From: Pararhizobium arenae
Lineage (GTDB): Bacteria > Pseudomonadota > Alphaproteobacteria > Rhizobiales > Rhizobiaceae
Reading direction: 5' to 3'
DNA length: 64,000 nucleotides
Assembly (NCBI RefSeq): GCF_001931685.1
Contig: NZ_MOOY01000007.1
Location: 50,129 to 114,128 of the forward strand
Shown here one piece after another: positions 27,129 to 36,534 of the stretch. A program made the position numbers and the translations under genes. The notes beneath the pieces are model-generated. The model was not told where the DNA came from, did not search any database, and saw only the letters and a list, made by a program, of their open reading frames with translations. Numbering within the stretch: the first letter of the stretch is position 1; the number at the start of each line of letters is the position of its first letter.

Positions 27129-28604
27129 TCATTTTAAGTACCAGCCCCACGGCTTATCCGCGTTGAACGATGTGATCTGCTTGGTCTCCAGATAGTTCTG
27201 CAGGCCCCAGCGGCCGAGTTCGCGGCCGATGCCGGATTGTTTGTAGCCGCCCCAGGGGGCTTCGGTGAAGGTCGGTTGCGAGCAGTTGATCCAGACGATG
27301 CCGGCGCGCAGTGCGCGGGCGACGCGTTCAGTGCGGGCTTTATCGTCAGACATGATGGCGGCGGCGAGGCCGAAGCGGCTGTCGTTGGCCATGCGGATCG
27401 CGTCCGCTTCCGTCTCGAAGGGCTTGACGCAGACGACGGGACCGAAGATTTCTTCGCGCCAGACGAAACTGTCTTCCGCCATGTCGGTGATGATCGTCGG
27501 TTCCAGGAAATAGCCGGTGTTGAAGCCGGCCGGGCGCTTGCCGCCGCCGGCTAGGGTGGCGCCGTCCGCACGGGCGCGGTCGATGGCCGCCAGCACTTTC
27601 TCATATTGCCCCTCCGAGACCAGGGGACCGAGAAGCGTGCCTTCTGCGAGGCCGTCGCCGATCTTGATCTTGCCGGCTTCCTCGATCAGCCGGCTCATCA
27701 GCGCGGGATAGAGACTTTCCTCGACCAGCACGCGGGAGGTGGCCGAGCAGACCTGGCCCTGGTTCCAGAATATGCCGAACATGATCCATTCAACAGCTTT
27801 GTCGATATCGCTGTCGGCAAAGACGATGAAGGGGGATTTGCCGCCGAGCTCGAGGCTGACATTCTTGATGTCACGCGCCGCCGCTGCCATGATCTTGGCG
27901 CCGGTCGGCACCGAGCCGGTGAAGGCGAGCTTGTCGATATCCGGGTGTTCGGACAGCGGCTTGCCAGCCTCCGCACCAAGGCCGGTGACGATGTTGAGCA
28001 CGCCGGCGGGAAGTCCCGCTTCCGCGGCAATGTCGCCGAGTTCCAGGGCGGTGACGGGCGTGAGTTCCGAAGGCTTCAGCACCATGGTGCAGCCTGCGGC
28101 AAGGGCCGGAGCTACCTTCCAGGAGGCCATCAGCAGCGGATAGTTCCAGGGGATAATGGCGCCGGCGACGCCGATCGGCTCCTGCACCACCTTCGCCGAA
28201 AAGCGGGCATCGCCGAGGGAGAGGATTTCTTCCGGGTTCTCGTCCATCTCCTCGGCCATTCCGGCGTAGAAATTGAAGCAACCGGCCGTGTCTTCCATGT
28301 CCCAGACGGCTTCCGGGAAGGGCTTGCCGTTGTCCATGACTTCGAGGCGGGCGAGATGCTCCTTGCGCTCAAGAATGAGGGCGCCGATCTTGCGCAGGAC
28401 GGTGGCGCGCTCCTTGCCGCTCAGTTTTGGCCACGGACCGCTATCGAAGGCGCGGCGGGCGGCGGCGACGGCGCTGTCGATATCCTCTTGCGTGCCGGCG
28501 GGCGCGTGATGGATCACCTCTTCGGTCGCTGGGTTGATGACCGCGAAGCTGCCGCCCTTTGCCGGTGCGACCCAGCTGCCGTCGATGAAGAGTTTGTCGC
28601 GCAT
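27129..28604 (-). CDS. Aldehyde dehydrogenase (ALDH family)
   Basis: A 491-residue NAD(P)-dependent aldehyde dehydrogenase. Visible are the substrate/cofactor segment IIPWNYPLLMASWKVAPALAAG, the general base glutamate in LELGGKSPF, the catalytic cysteine in NQGQVCSATSR and the C-terminal PWGGYKQSGIGRELG. It resembles betaine/aminoaldehyde dehydrogenases, but the substrate cannot be fixed. ATG 28604 matches the family start. It is the last gene of a leftward unit with the GntR regulator and a glycosyltransferase, and mirrors the second ALDH at 37377 in the rightward unit. Confidence 0.92.
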   Translation of the reverse strand: MRDKLFIDGSWVAPAKGGSFAVINPATEEVIHHAPAGTQEDIDSAVAAARRAFDSGPWPKLSGKERATVLRKIGALILERKEHLARLEVMDNGKPFPEAVWDMEDTAGCFNFYAGMAEEMDENPEEILSLGDARFSAKVVQEPIGVAGAIIPWNYPLLMASWKVAPALAAGCTMVLKPSELTPVTALELGDIAAEAGLPAGVLNIVTGLGAEAGKPLSEHPDIDKLAFTGSVPTGAKIMAAAARDIKNVSLELGGKSPFIVFADSDIDKAVEWIMFGIFWNQGQVCSATSRVLVEESLYPALMSRLIEEAGKIKIGDGLAEGTLLGPLVSEGQYEKVLAAIDRARADGATLAGGGKRPAGFNTGYFLEPTIITDMAEDSFVWREEIFGPVVCVKPFETEADAIRMANDSRFGLAAAIMSDDKARTERVARALRAGIVWINCSQPTFTEAPWGGYKQSGIGRELGRWGLQNYLETKQITSFNADKPWGWYLK

Positions 28605-28654
28605 TGGCGTTCCCTTTTGTTTAAAAGCGTCTCGCGATCGATTACACGCAGCCA

Positions 28655-28800
28655 CACCCCCCTCTGTCACTGCGTGACATCTCCCCCTCAAGGGGGGAGA
28701 TCGTTATTTTCCCTGGTCGGCGTTGGTGGCGGTGAGGGGTCTCTTCCTGCGATCTCCCCGCTTGAGGGGGAGATGCCCGACGGGGCCGAGGGGGGTATCG
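28655..28800. repeat. Rhizobial palindromic intergenic repeat, pair of copies
   Basis: Two facing copies of a GC-rich palindrome, with CTCCCCCTCAAGGGGGGAG at 28681-28699 and CTCCCCGCTTGAGGGGGAG at 28754-28772, each with CCCCTCNG.. flanks. Related copies occur at 37271, 38880-39180 and 63912. The outer part overlaps the 3' end of the glycosyltransferase gene and supplies its last codons. Confidence 0.8.
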
Positions 28801-30076
28801 CAGGTCGTTTCTGTGTTGTTTTGAGGATCGCCTCCGCCGCGCGCTTTACGCCCGCCGCCTCTTGCATTTTGACGGCATTGTCCTTCAGACGTGCCCGCAT
28901 TGCCGCGTCATTCATCAGGCTGGTAATCGCATAGGTAAGCTCGTCCTCGCTCCAGCCGTAGCGGTCGAGATGCAGGCCGACGCCGGTTTCCTCAGTGCGC
29001 TTTGCATTGTCGTGACCATCCCAGCAATAGGGCATGACGATCGAGGGAACGCCGAAATAGAGTGCCTCGCAGAAGGAATTGTTGCCGCCGTGGTGGATGA
29101 AGAGGCTGGCCTGCTCGACCACCGACGGTTGGGGAAACCAGGCGTCGATGAACACGTTGTCCGGCACGTCGCGGTATTCGTCGCGCCAGTGGCCGGCATT
29201 GACGAGGAAGCGGTAAGGCAGCTTCGAGAAAGTCTCGATCATCCGCTTCATCATCGCCACATCCATGGCGCCCAGCGAGCCGAAGCTGATCAGCGCCAGC
29301 GGCGCTTCGTTGTGGCTTGCAAAGCGCGGCGGCATGTACGGCGCTTCGTGGCGCACGCAGCCGTCGAGGAATTGAAAAAGCTCTTCATCCAGCCGATTGC
29401 GACGCTCGTGGCGAATGATCTCGGGCGCCAGCAGCAGGTTGAGATAAGGCGACGGCTCAAGGAAGATCGAAGGCGGCGGCGGGCGCAGGCCAGATTGGGT
29501 GAGGAAACCCGAAAACCGCCGGTGGGCAGACGCCGTCACCGCGCGATAACGCTCGGAAAAGCGTTCCCAGTCTTCACTCGGCGTTTCGGTGCAGCCGGAG
29601 AGATAGGGCGGTACGAGCGGATCGGGGATTTCAGTCTCGGCGCAGGAAACGACGCGAACCCAGGGCACGCCCGCATTGGCGATCGCCGGAAACATCACGA
29701 CGTTGTCGAGCACGATCGCATCCGGCTGCAGCCGGGCGATCAGCTTTCTGAGCGGCTCTTCCACACGGATCGCGGTATCGACGATCGCGTCCCAGGTCGG
29801 GCCGACATAGCTTTCCAGCTGGTCGAACGGGCTCTGGCGAAAGGCATCCTGATGGCGCTCGATGAAGTCGTTCCAGTCGGTGGCCGGAGCGGACGTGTCC
29901 TCGCCCAGCTGGTATTCGGCAAAGCCGTAATCTGAAAAAATGCCACTGAAGCCGGGATGACAGATGAACACCGGGGTCGCGCCCAGCCGACGCAATTCCT
30001 GCGCGATGCCGATGCAGTTCAGCGCTGCGCCATAGCTGGCTTCCGGAAACAGGGCGATGGTCTTTGCCGGCGTCAT
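28688..30076 (-). CDS. UGT/GtfA-type glycosyltransferase, first paralogue
   Basis: A 462-residue GT-B fold glycosyltransferase related to UDP-glycosyltransferases. The N-terminal FPEASYGAALNCIGIAQEL begins the acceptor domain. The C-terminal donor domain carries the nucleotide-sugar motif HHGGNNSFCEALYFGVPSI followed by PYCWDGHDNA. It aligns throughout with the paralogue at 35242, so the pair arose by duplication and flanks the shared promoter region. Its last 35 or so residues, rich in Pro and Ser, are encoded by an intergenic palindromic repeat, so the C-terminus is probably an added tail. ATG 30076 follows the GntR stop (30082) by five bases, indicating one operon. Confidence 0.85.
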   Translation of the reverse strand: MTPAKTIALFPEASYGAALNCIGIAQELRRLGATPVFICHPGFSGIFSDYGFAEYQLGEDTSAPATDWNDFIERHQDAFRQSPFDQLESYVGPTWDAIVDTAIRVEEPLRKLIARLQPDAIVLDNVVMFPAIANAGVPWVRVVSCAETEIPDPLVPPYLSGCTETPSEDWERFSERYRAVTASAHRRFSGFLTQSGLRPPPPSIFLEPSPYLNLLLAPEIIRHERRNRLDEELFQFLDGCVRHEAPYMPPRFASHNEAPLALISFGSLGAMDVAMMKRMIETFSKLPYRFLVNAGHWRDEYRDVPDNVFIDAWFPQPSVVEQASLFIHHGGNNSFCEALYFGVPSIVMPYCWDGHDNAKRTEETGVGLHLDRYGWSEDELTYAITSLMNDAAMRARLKDNAVKMQEAAGVKRAAEAILKTTQKRPAIPPSAPSGISPSSGEIAGRDPSPPPTPTRENNDLPP

Positions 30077-30081
30077 CGATC

Positions 30082-31014
30082 TCAACGCGAAACGAGCTTG
30101 AAGGCGGGGGGAACGCCGCGACCTGCAAGGCGCGGCCGCTGGCTTTGGGAGAGCTGTATATGCACGCGCATCAGATCGGCGGCAAGCTCCATCTGGCCGC
30201 GCTCCACGTGTTCCAAAATCTGCATGTGCTCAAGGTTGGATTGCATCAGGCGGAAGAGATTGGCGTGGCCGGCGGTGGGGGAGCTGCGCCGGCGGCGGTG
30301 ATGGTTGATGAGAGCTTCCGACATGAAGGGGTTGCCGCAGCTCTTGGCAATCAGCATGTGAAAGTCGAAATCCGTGCGCTCGAAAAGTTTCTGGTCGAAA
30401 CTCGCCTCGCTCATGCTGCGGAGAATGAGCATCGACTGGCGCAGCGAAACGATTGCCGGGATGTCACGCTTGAAGTCGGGCATGGTCAGCGCCAACGGCT
30501 CTGTCGCGAGACGGAATTCGTAGCTTTTGGCGATGGCATCGCTGCTGACGGCGAACTGCTTCAGCACCCATTGCTGGCCGGCGGCGCGCTCGGCAAGGTT
30601 GTCGTCCGCCAGTTTCATCATCGCATTCTGTACCGTCTGCCGGGAGACGGCATAGCGCCGCTGCAGGGAGGCGACGGTCTGCTGGTCGGAGATGCGGCCG
30701 GCGGCAAGATCGCGGAGGATAGCGGCATAGACATCGCTCTCACCCTCGTTTTCCGCCGTGCCTTCCAATCTTGGCATGGTCGCGGGATCGGCGGAAAGCG
30801 CATAGCCGCCTTCGGCCTCGGTCGTGACGACGCCACGCTCGAGCAGAACTTGCAGCGCCTTGCGGATCGGGGTTCGCGAGACATTGCAGAGCGAGGCGAG
30901 CGCCTGTTCGGCCAGCCGGTCGCCGGGACGCATGCCACGCTCGCTTGCGATCTCCAGTATCTTTTGCGCCAATTCGACATGACGGTGGTTGGTCCGTCGT
31001 GTTTCGGAACTCAT
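30082..31014 (-). CDS. GntR-family regulator with two winged-helix domains and FCD domain
   Basis: A 310-residue transcription factor. Residues about 15-75 are a GntR winged helix (LASLCNVSRTPIRKALQVLLERGVV). Residues about 95-155 look like a second one (VASLQRRYAVSRQTVQNAMMKLADDNL). The rest is an all-helical FCD effector domain, including ERTDFDFHMLIAKSCGNPFM with the usual metal/ligand histidines. FadR-type GntR proteins normally have one winged helix. It is divergent from the ABC transporter operon and first in the leftward unit, so it probably controls both. ATG 31014 has GGAGG nine bases upstream. Confidence 0.86.
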   Translation of the reverse strand: MSSETRRTNHRHVELAQKILEIASERGMRPGDRLAEQALASLCNVSRTPIRKALQVLLERGVVTTEAEGGYALSADPATMPRLEGTAENEGESDVYAAILRDLAAGRISDQQTVASLQRRYAVSRQTVQNAMMKLADDNLAERAAGQQWVLKQFAVSSDAIAKSYEFRLATEPLALTMPDFKRDIPAIVSLRQSMLILRSMSEASFDQKLFERTDFDFHMLIAKSCGNPFMSEALINHHRRRRSSPTAGHANLFRLMQSNLEHMQILEHVERGQMELAADLMRVHIQLSQSQRPRLAGRGVPPAFKLVSR

Positions 31015-31083
31015 GCGAAGCGTGCCTCCAGTTGGCGCAATGCTGCCGCCTGTTCGATAAAACCGCAAGCCCAGACACGCGAA

Positions 31084-31143
31084 TTTTCGAAAATACGCAA
31101 ATCGTCAGAAAGCCTATTGACGTATTTTTTTTATAAATAATAC
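31084..31143 (+). promoter_or_regulatory. Promoter and operator candidates of the ABC transporter operon
   Basis: A -35-like TTGACG (31117-31122) and -10-like TAATAC (31138-31143) with 15 bases between face the ABC operon. Around them are the palindrome TTTTCGAAAA (31084-31093), the inverted pair AAATACG (31091-31097) and CGTATTT (31121-31127), and CGTCA (31103-31107) with TGACG (31118-31122). These are good candidate sites for the adjacent double-winged-helix GntR regulator. Confidence 0.55.
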
Positions 31144-31225
31144 TGCCACTCGCAGGGCAATGAGACCGGAAGACCGGCAGGGGCCGTGCGCCAGAGGTAG
31201 AACAATCGAAACAAGGGAGTTTTCC

Positions 31226-32284
31226 GTGAAAGCGCGAAACGGAAAGACGACGTCCTATGCGACGGCGGCAGTCTTGGCTGCAAGCCTGATGGCCGGCACC
31301 GCATCCGCAGCCGATCTGGTGATATCCAACTGGGATGGCTACATGGCCAAGGATATCGCCGAGACCTTCAAGGCGGCGACCGGGCTCGAGATCGAGGTCG
31401 TCAACCATGCGACCAATGAAGAGGTCATGGGCAAGCTGATGGCCAGCGGGGGCAAGGGCTATGATGTCGTCTTCGTCTCTTCGCCCTTTGCGGAAATCCT
31501 GAACCATCAGGGCTTGGCAGCGCCGATCGACAAGGCCGCCGTGCCGAACCTCGCCAACCTCTACCCGGAAGCGGCGGCTCTGGCCTACGATCCGGGCACG
31601 GCGTTCTCCGTCCCTTATACCTGGGGCAGCACCGGCCTCTGCTATCGCTCGGATGTGGTCAAGACCGCGCCGGACAGCTGGATGAATCTGCTGGCCCCCT
31701 CCGACGATCTCAAGGGCAAGACCACGATGCTCGCCACCGACCGCTGGCTGATGGCCGCCGGCCTGCTGGCCAAGGGCTATTCGGTCAACGAGACCGATCC
31801 GGCCAAGGTCGCTGAAGCCAAGAACCTGCTGATCGAAGCCAAGAAGACGCTGCTCGCCTATGACGACACGACCTTCTATTCGAAGCTGGTTTCCGGCGAA
31901 GCCTCGCTCGTTCATGCCTGGGACGGCTGGTGCAACTACGGCATCGGCGAAAACAAGGATATCAAGTTCGTCGTGCCGAAAGAGGGTTCCGATCTTTGGG
32001 TCGATACCATCGTCGTCATGAAGAACTCGGAAAAGCAGGCAGAGGCGATGAAGTTCATCAACTTCATTCTCGATGCCAAGAACCATGCCTGGGCAGCCGA
32101 AAACATCCTCTACAAGGTGCCGAACAAGGCCGCCATGGAAAGCCTCGATCCCAAGCTGATCGAGCAGTATCCGAACATGGGTATGACGCCGGCGGAGCTT
32201 ACGAAATACGAGCTTCTGCGTGATCTCGGCGATGCGCAGAAGGAATATTCCCGCGCTGTCAGCGAAATCAAGGCGGCAAACTAG
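31226..32284 (+). CDS. ABC transporter substrate-binding protein (spermidine/putrescine PotD type)
   Basis: A 352-residue periplasmic binding protein with a signal peptide (residues 1-28, ending ASAAD). The mature start DLVISNWDGYMAKDIAETFKAATG is the typical opening of PotD/PotF-like proteins, and WGSTGLCYRSD and HAWDGWCNYG are further family-like features. It should capture a small cationic or amino compound for the permeases downstream. GTG 31226 is chosen because GGGAG stands six bases upstream and the signal peptide begins there; ATG 31160 is in frame but lies in the leader. Confidence 0.88.
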   Translation: MKARNGKTTSYATAAVLAASLMAGTASAADLVISNWDGYMAKDIAETFKAATGLEIEVVNHATNEEVMGKLMASGGKGYDVVFVSSPFAEILNHQGLAAPIDKAAVPNLANLYPEAAALAYDPGTAFSVPYTWGSTGLCYRSDVVKTAPDSWMNLLAPSDDLKGKTTMLATDRWLMAAGLLAKGYSVNETDPAKVAEAKNLLIEAKKTLLAYDDTTFYSKLVSGEASLVHAWDGWCNYGIGENKDIKFVVPKEGSDLWVDTIVVMKNSEKQAEAMKFINFILDAKNHAWAAENILYKVPNKAAMESLDPKLIEQYPNMGMTPAELTKYELLRDLGDAQKEYSRAVSEIKAAN

Positions 32285-32297
32285 GCCCGTCCCTAGA

Positions 32298-32342
32298 GTT
32301 TGTCAGGGAAAAGTGGACACCGGTTTTCCCGAAAAGACAAAC
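32298..32342. repeat. Palindromic intergenic element
   Basis: Nested arms GTTTGTC/GACAAAC and GGGAAAA/TTTTCCC enclose GTGGACACCGG. This is a common intergenic element in Rhizobiales. It sits just after the binding-protein gene, where it may stabilise that mRNA segment and lower expression of the permeases. Confidence 0.75.
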
Positions 32343-32498
32343 GAAAACGAAGTGCGGCGATGCGGCGCCAGGGGGTGCCGCGTAGCCCACCAACCCGTGG
32401 CGGCTGGGTGGCGGCCCACCGCCACGGGATCATCTTCAAGACTGTAATGACAGACCAGTAGACGCAGCCGGTCTCACCCGGCAGCGGCGGAGCTTTGC

Positions 32499-33362
32499 GT
32501 GGCCTATCAAACGACAAGACCCAACATGCTGGCGGCACCCGCCGTGCTCTGGCTTCTTGCCTTCATGGTGGCGCCGTGCCTGCTTGTGCTGAGTTACGCC
32601 TTTTTCCAGCGCGGCACCTGGGGCGGCATCGAATACACCTTCACGCTCGAAAACTTCGCCCGCGTCTTCGATCCGCTCTATGCCAGGATTTTCCTGAATT
32701 CTGCCCGGATTGCGCTGATCACCACCATCCTCGCCATCCTCATCGCCTATCCGGCAGCCTATGCAATCAGCCTTGCGCCACGGGTGCGCCAGCCGATGCT
32801 TTTGTTCTTCGCCGTCCTGCCCTTCTGGAGCAACTACCTGATCCGCACCTATGCCTGGATCGTGCTGCTCAATCGTGAGGGGCTGCTGAACGGTTTTCTC
32901 TCGTATCTCGGCTATCAGGGCGAACCGCTGTCGCTGCTCTATACGGAAGCCGCCGTCATCACCGGCCTCGTCTACAACTATCTACCCTTCGTCATCCTCG
33001 CGATCTACTCCACGCTCTCGCGGCTCAACCCGGAACTGATGGAGGCCTCGCGTGATCTCGGTGCCGGTGCTTTCCGCACCTTCTGGCGGGTGACGTTGCC
33101 GCTGACGCTTCCGGGCGTTGCGGCCGGCGGGGTGTTCGTCTTCGTGCTGTCGATCGGCAATTTCGTGACCCCGGCGCTGCTCGGCGGGGGCCGGTTCCAG
33201 ATGATCGGTAATCTCGTCTACGACCAGTTCCTGACGGCGAACGACTGGCCCTTTGGTGCGGCACTCGGCATGGTGCTGATCGCCATCATGGTCGCACTGC
33301 TGTTCCTGCAGGCGCGCGCCACCTCCCATGCCAGCGGCGAACGCAAGGGAGACGAAGCATGA
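32499..33362 (+). CDS. ABC transporter permease (PotB type)
   Basis: A 287-residue inner-membrane permease with about six helices. The cytoplasmic coupling segment EASRDLGAGAFRTFWRVTLPLTLPGV matches the EAA loop of the spermidine/putrescine family. The first helix begins near residue 10 (LAAPAVLWLLAFMVAPCLLVLS). GTG 32499 is supported by GGAG seven bases upstream; ATG 32526 would cut into the first helix boundary. Its end overlaps the next permease by four bases (ATGA). Confidence 0.88.
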   Translation: MAYQTTRPNMLAAPAVLWLLAFMVAPCLLVLSYAFFQRGTWGGIEYTFTLENFARVFDPLYARIFLNSARIALITTILAILIAYPAAYAISLAPRVRQPMLLFFAVLPFWSNYLIRTYAWIVLLNREGLLNGFLSYLGYQGEPLSLLYTEAAVITGLVYNYLPFVILAIYSTLSRLNPELMEASRDLGAGAFRTFWRVTLPLTLPGVAAGGVFVFVLSIGNFVTPALLGGGRFQMIGNLVYDQFLTANDWPFGAALGMVLIAIMVALLFLQARATSHASGERKGDEA

Positions 33363-34147
33363 GTGGCATCGCCCCCAAGCGTCTTCCGGGTCGCATCATC
33401 CTTCTCCTCGTCTTCGGCTTTCTCTATCTGCCGATCGCGGTTCTGGTGATGCTCTCCTTCAACGAGTCCGGCCTGCCGACCTCGTGGTCCGGCTTCTCCA
33501 CGCGCTGGTATGCGGCGCTCATGGGCAACGGCGAAATCCTGCATGCCGCCTGGAACACGCTGGTCGTCGCCATCTTCGCCACGCTGGTTTCGACCGTGCT
33601 CGGTACGCTGCTCGCCATCGGCATGGAAACCCGCGCCCGCAAGAGCAACGGGCTCGAAGCGCTCGCCTTCGCGCCGATGGTCATTCCCGACATCGTGCTC
33701 GCCGTGGCGCTGCTCACCTTCTTCTCGCGCCTCAATATAACGACCGGCCTGCACACGATCATTCTCAGCCATGTGATCTTCGATCTCGCTTTCGTCTGCT
33801 CCGTCGTTCGGGCGCGGCTGAAGCATTTCGATTTCTCGATCGTCGAGGCCTCGCGCGATCTCGGCGCGTCCGGCTGGACGACTTTCTGGCGGGTGACGTT
33901 CCCGGTGCTCTTGCCGTCGATCATCGCCGGTGCGCTGCTCGCGTTCACGCTTTCCGTCGATGAATTCATCATCGCCTTCTTCACCGCCGGCCCCGGCCGC
34001 TCGTCGATCACGCTGCCCATGCAGATCTATTCGATGATCCGGTTCGGCATCACGCCGGAAGTCAATGCGCTCGCAACCATCGTCATGGCCGTCAGCGCCA
34101 CGGCGCTCCTGCTGTCGCAATGGCTCAATAAAGAACAGATCCAATGA
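33359..34147 (+). CDS. ABC transporter permease (PotC type)
   Basis: A 262-residue inner-membrane permease with about six helices, the second of the heterodimeric channel. The EAA loop is EASRDLGASGWTTFWRVTFPVLLPSI, followed by SVDEFIIAFFTAGPG, a typical PotC segment. It overlaps both neighbours by four bases (ATGA), indicating coupled translation with the first permease and the ATPase. Confidence 0.9.
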   Translation: MSGIAPKRLPGRIILLLVFGFLYLPIAVLVMLSFNESGLPTSWSGFSTRWYAALMGNGEILHAAWNTLVVAIFATLVSTVLGTLLAIGMETRARKSNGLEALAFAPMVIPDIVLAVALLTFFSRLNITTGLHTIILSHVIFDLAFVCSVVRARLKHFDFSIVEASRDLGASGWTTFWRVTFPVLLPSIIAGALLAFTLSVDEFIIAFFTAGPGRSSITLPMQIYSMIRFGITPEVNALATIVMAVSATALLLSQWLNKEQIQ

Positions 34148-35208
34148 CCGCTGCCGCACCCTCCGCAAAGCCGATCCTCAAGATCGAGGAGATCGTCAAG
34201 AACTACGGGCCGATCACGGCGGTCGATCGCGTGTCGCTCGATATAAGAGAGAAGGAGTTCTTCGCGCTGCTCGGCCCCTCCGGCTGCGGCAAGACGACCC
34301 TGTTGCGCATGCTGGCCGGTTTCGAGGTGCCGACCGCCGGCCGCGTGCTGCTCGAAGGCCGGGACATCTCGCCGCTGCCGCCGGAAAGGCGTCCGCTGAA
34401 CCTGATGTTCCAGTCCTATGCGCTCTTCACGCATATGAGCGTGCGCAAGAACCTCGCCTACGGGCTGGAGATGGAAAAACTGTCGCGCGCCGAGATCGAT
34501 CGCCGCGTCGATGAAATCCTGGCGACGACCGATCTCGTGCGCTTCGCCGACCGCAAGCCGGAGCAGCTTTCCGGCGGTCAGAAGCAGCGTGTGGCGCTCG
34601 CCCGCGCGCTGGTGAAGCGGCCGAAGGTGCTGCTGCTCGATGAGCCGCTGGGCGCGCTCGACAAGAAGCTGCGCGAGAAGATGCAGCTTGAGCTGAAGCG
34701 CATGCAGCACGAGGCCGGTATTACCTTCATCATCGTCACCCACGACCAAGAAGAAGCTCTTGTCATGGCAGACCGCATGGCGATCCTGAAGGATGGGCGT
34801 CTCCTGCAATGCGGCACGCCGGAAGAGATCTACGAGCAGCCCGCAGACCCTTTCGTCGCCAATTTCATCGGCGTGATGAACTTCATCGAAGGCACAGTCT
34901 CCGCGACTGGTGCATTCGAGGCGCCGGGCCTGCAGCTTGCCGTTTCCAGTAATCGCAGCGGCCCCGCGTCGCTTGCCGTCCGCCCCGAGCATATCGCCGT
35001 CGCAAGCGCGGAAGCGGGCTTCGGTGGGGTGATCGAGGAGATCGCCTATCACGGTCTCGACCGGGTGCTGCATGTGCGCACGAGCGCATCACAGAGCGCC
35101 ATCCAGGTCCGTGTCTCTGCCGAGACCGGCGCCCGCTACCGGCCGGGAGACCGGATCGGGCTCGGCATCGATGCCGCCAAGGCGCGGCTTTTCCATTCCG
35201 CGGCGTAA
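34144..35208 (+). CDS. ABC transporter ATP-binding protein (PotA type)
   Basis: A 354-residue ATPase that drives the importer. Motifs in order are Walker [11 protein letters not shown]-loop FQSYALF, signature LSGGQKQR, Walker [13 protein letters not shown] and the switch histidine in VTHDQEEA. The C-terminal 100 residues form the TOBE/OB-fold regulatory part found in polyamine and iron importers ([14 protein letters not shown]). It overlaps the preceding permease by four bases. Confidence 0.92.
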   Translation: MTAAAPSAKPILKIEEIVKNYGPITAVDRVSLDIREKEFFALLGPSGCGKTTLLRMLAGFEVPTAGRVLLEGRDISPLPPERRPLNLMFQSYALFTHMSVRKNLAYGLEMEKLSRAEIDRRVDEILATTDLVRFADRKPEQLSGGQKQRVALARALVKRPKVLLLDEPLGALDKKLREKMQLELKRMQHEAGITFIIVTHDQEEALVMADRMAILKDGRLLQCGTPEEIYEQPADPFVANFIGVMNFIEGTVSATGAFEAPGLQLAVSSNRSGPASLAVRPEHIAVASAEAGFGGVIEEIAYHGLDRVLHVRTSASQSAIQVRVSAETGARYRPGDRIGLGIDAAKARLFHSAA

Positions 35209-35241
35209 GCCGTGAGCAAAGACAAAGAAGAAGGGAACACC

Positions 35242-36534
35242 ATGTCAAAGACCATCGCATTCTTTCCCGAAGCGGCCTTCGGCCCGGCGCTGAATTCCGT
35301 CGGCATCGCGCAGGCCGTCGAGGCACTCGGCCACAAGGCGGTGTTCCTCTCCGATCCCGGCTTCGTCTCGGTTTATGAAGGCTATGGTTTCGAGGCCCAT
35401 CCGGTGAACCTCTCAGAGCCGATGCCGCCGGAGCAAATGGCGAAATTCTGGGAAGATTTCATAAACGGCCACATCCCGAACTTCCGCAAATCGCCCTACG
35501 ATCAGGTCGACAACTACGTAAAGGATTGCTGGACGGCGATCGTCGACAGCGCCAAGTGGGCGCAGAAGGATCTGCCGCGCGTGCTGGCGAAGATCAAGCC
35601 GGACCTGATCTGCGTCGACAACGTCATCCTCTTCCCGGCGATCAAACAATATGGCACGCCTTGGGTGCGCATCATCTCCTGCTCCGAAAACGAGATCGAA
35701 GACCCGAAGATTCCGCCGCATCTCTCTGGCTGCAACGAGAAGGATTTTGCCGGTCATCAGGCTTACCGCGATCATTTCAATGCCGTGATCAAGCCGATCC
35801 ACGACGACTTCAACGGTTTCCTGGCTGAAAATGGTGAACAGGCCTATCCGATCGGCCAGTTTTTCGAGGCCTCGCCCTTCATGAACCTGCTGCTGTATCC
35901 GGAGCCGGTGAAATTCGACCGCGAGCATCCGCTGGATCCGAAGCAGTTCCAGTATCTGGAAGGCTGCGTACGCACCGAAAAGCCCTACGAAGTCCCGACC
36001 TTCAAGGCCAACAACGACAAGCCGCTGATCTACATCTCCTTCGGCTCGCTCGGGGCAGGGGACACGGACCTGCTGAAACGCCTGATCGAGACCATCGGCA
36101 AGCTGCCCTACAGGGCGCTGGTCAATGTCGGCGATTACAAGGACACTTATGACAACATCCCGGACAATGTGATCATCGAAAGCTGGTTCCCCCAGCCTTC
36201 CGTCATTCCGCAGATCGATGCGGCGATCCATCACGGAGGCAACAACTCGTTCACGGAATGCCTCTATTTCGGCAAACCGGCGATCATCATGCCCTATGTC
36301 TGGGACGGCCACGACAACGCCACCCGCGTCGACGAGACCGGCCACGGCTTCAAGATGCCCCGCTACGACTGGACTGACGCCGAGCTTGCCGCAAAGCTGG
36401 AACACTGCATCACCGATGCCGCGATGAAGGCCAAACTCGCCACCACCAGCGCCCACATGCAGGCCCGCAGCGGCCCGAAGAAGGCGGCGGGAATTCTGGA
36501 TGAGCTTGTGAAGACCGGGGTCTACAATGGCTGA
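35242..36534 (+). CDS. UGT/GtfA-type glycosyltransferase, second paralogue
   Basis: A 430-residue GT-B fold glycosyltransferase with the same layout as the protein at 28688-30076. The opening is FFPEAAFGPALNSVGIAQAV and the donor motif HHGGNNSFTECLYFGKPAI is followed by PYVWDGHDNATRVDETG. Unlike its paralogue it has no repeat-derived tail. It follows the ABC ATPase gene by 33 bases and overlaps the first cupin gene, so it belongs to the transporter operon. A sugar transferase here suggests the imported compound or a product is glycosylated. AAGGGA lies upstream of ATG 35242; GTG 35212 is an alternative. Confidence 0.86.
   Translation: MSKTIAFFPEAAFGPALNSVGIAQAVEALGHKAVFLSDPGFVSVYEGYGFEAHPVNLSEPMPPEQMAKFWEDFINGHIPNFRKSPYDQVDNYVKDCWTAIVDSAKWAQKDLPRVLAKIKPDLICVDNVILFPAIKQYGTPWVRIISCSENEIEDPKIPPHLSGCNEKDFAGHQAYRDHFNAVIKPIHDDFNGFLAENGEQAYPIGQFFEASPFMNLLLYPEPVKFDREHPLDPKQFQYLEGCVRTEKPYEVPTFKANNDKPLIYISFGSLGAGDTDLLKRLIETIGKLPYRALVNVGDYKDTYDNIPDNVIIESWFPQPSVIPQIDAAIHHGGNNSFTECLYFGKPAIIMPYVWDGHDNATRVDETGHGFKMPRYDWTDAELAAKLEHCITDAAMKAKLATTSAHMQARSGPKKAAGILDELVKTGVYNG

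Noticed and set aside
30740..32086. Leftward open frame of 448 codons
   Set aside because: Runs antisense through the binding-protein gene and across the divergent promoter region; no domain seen.
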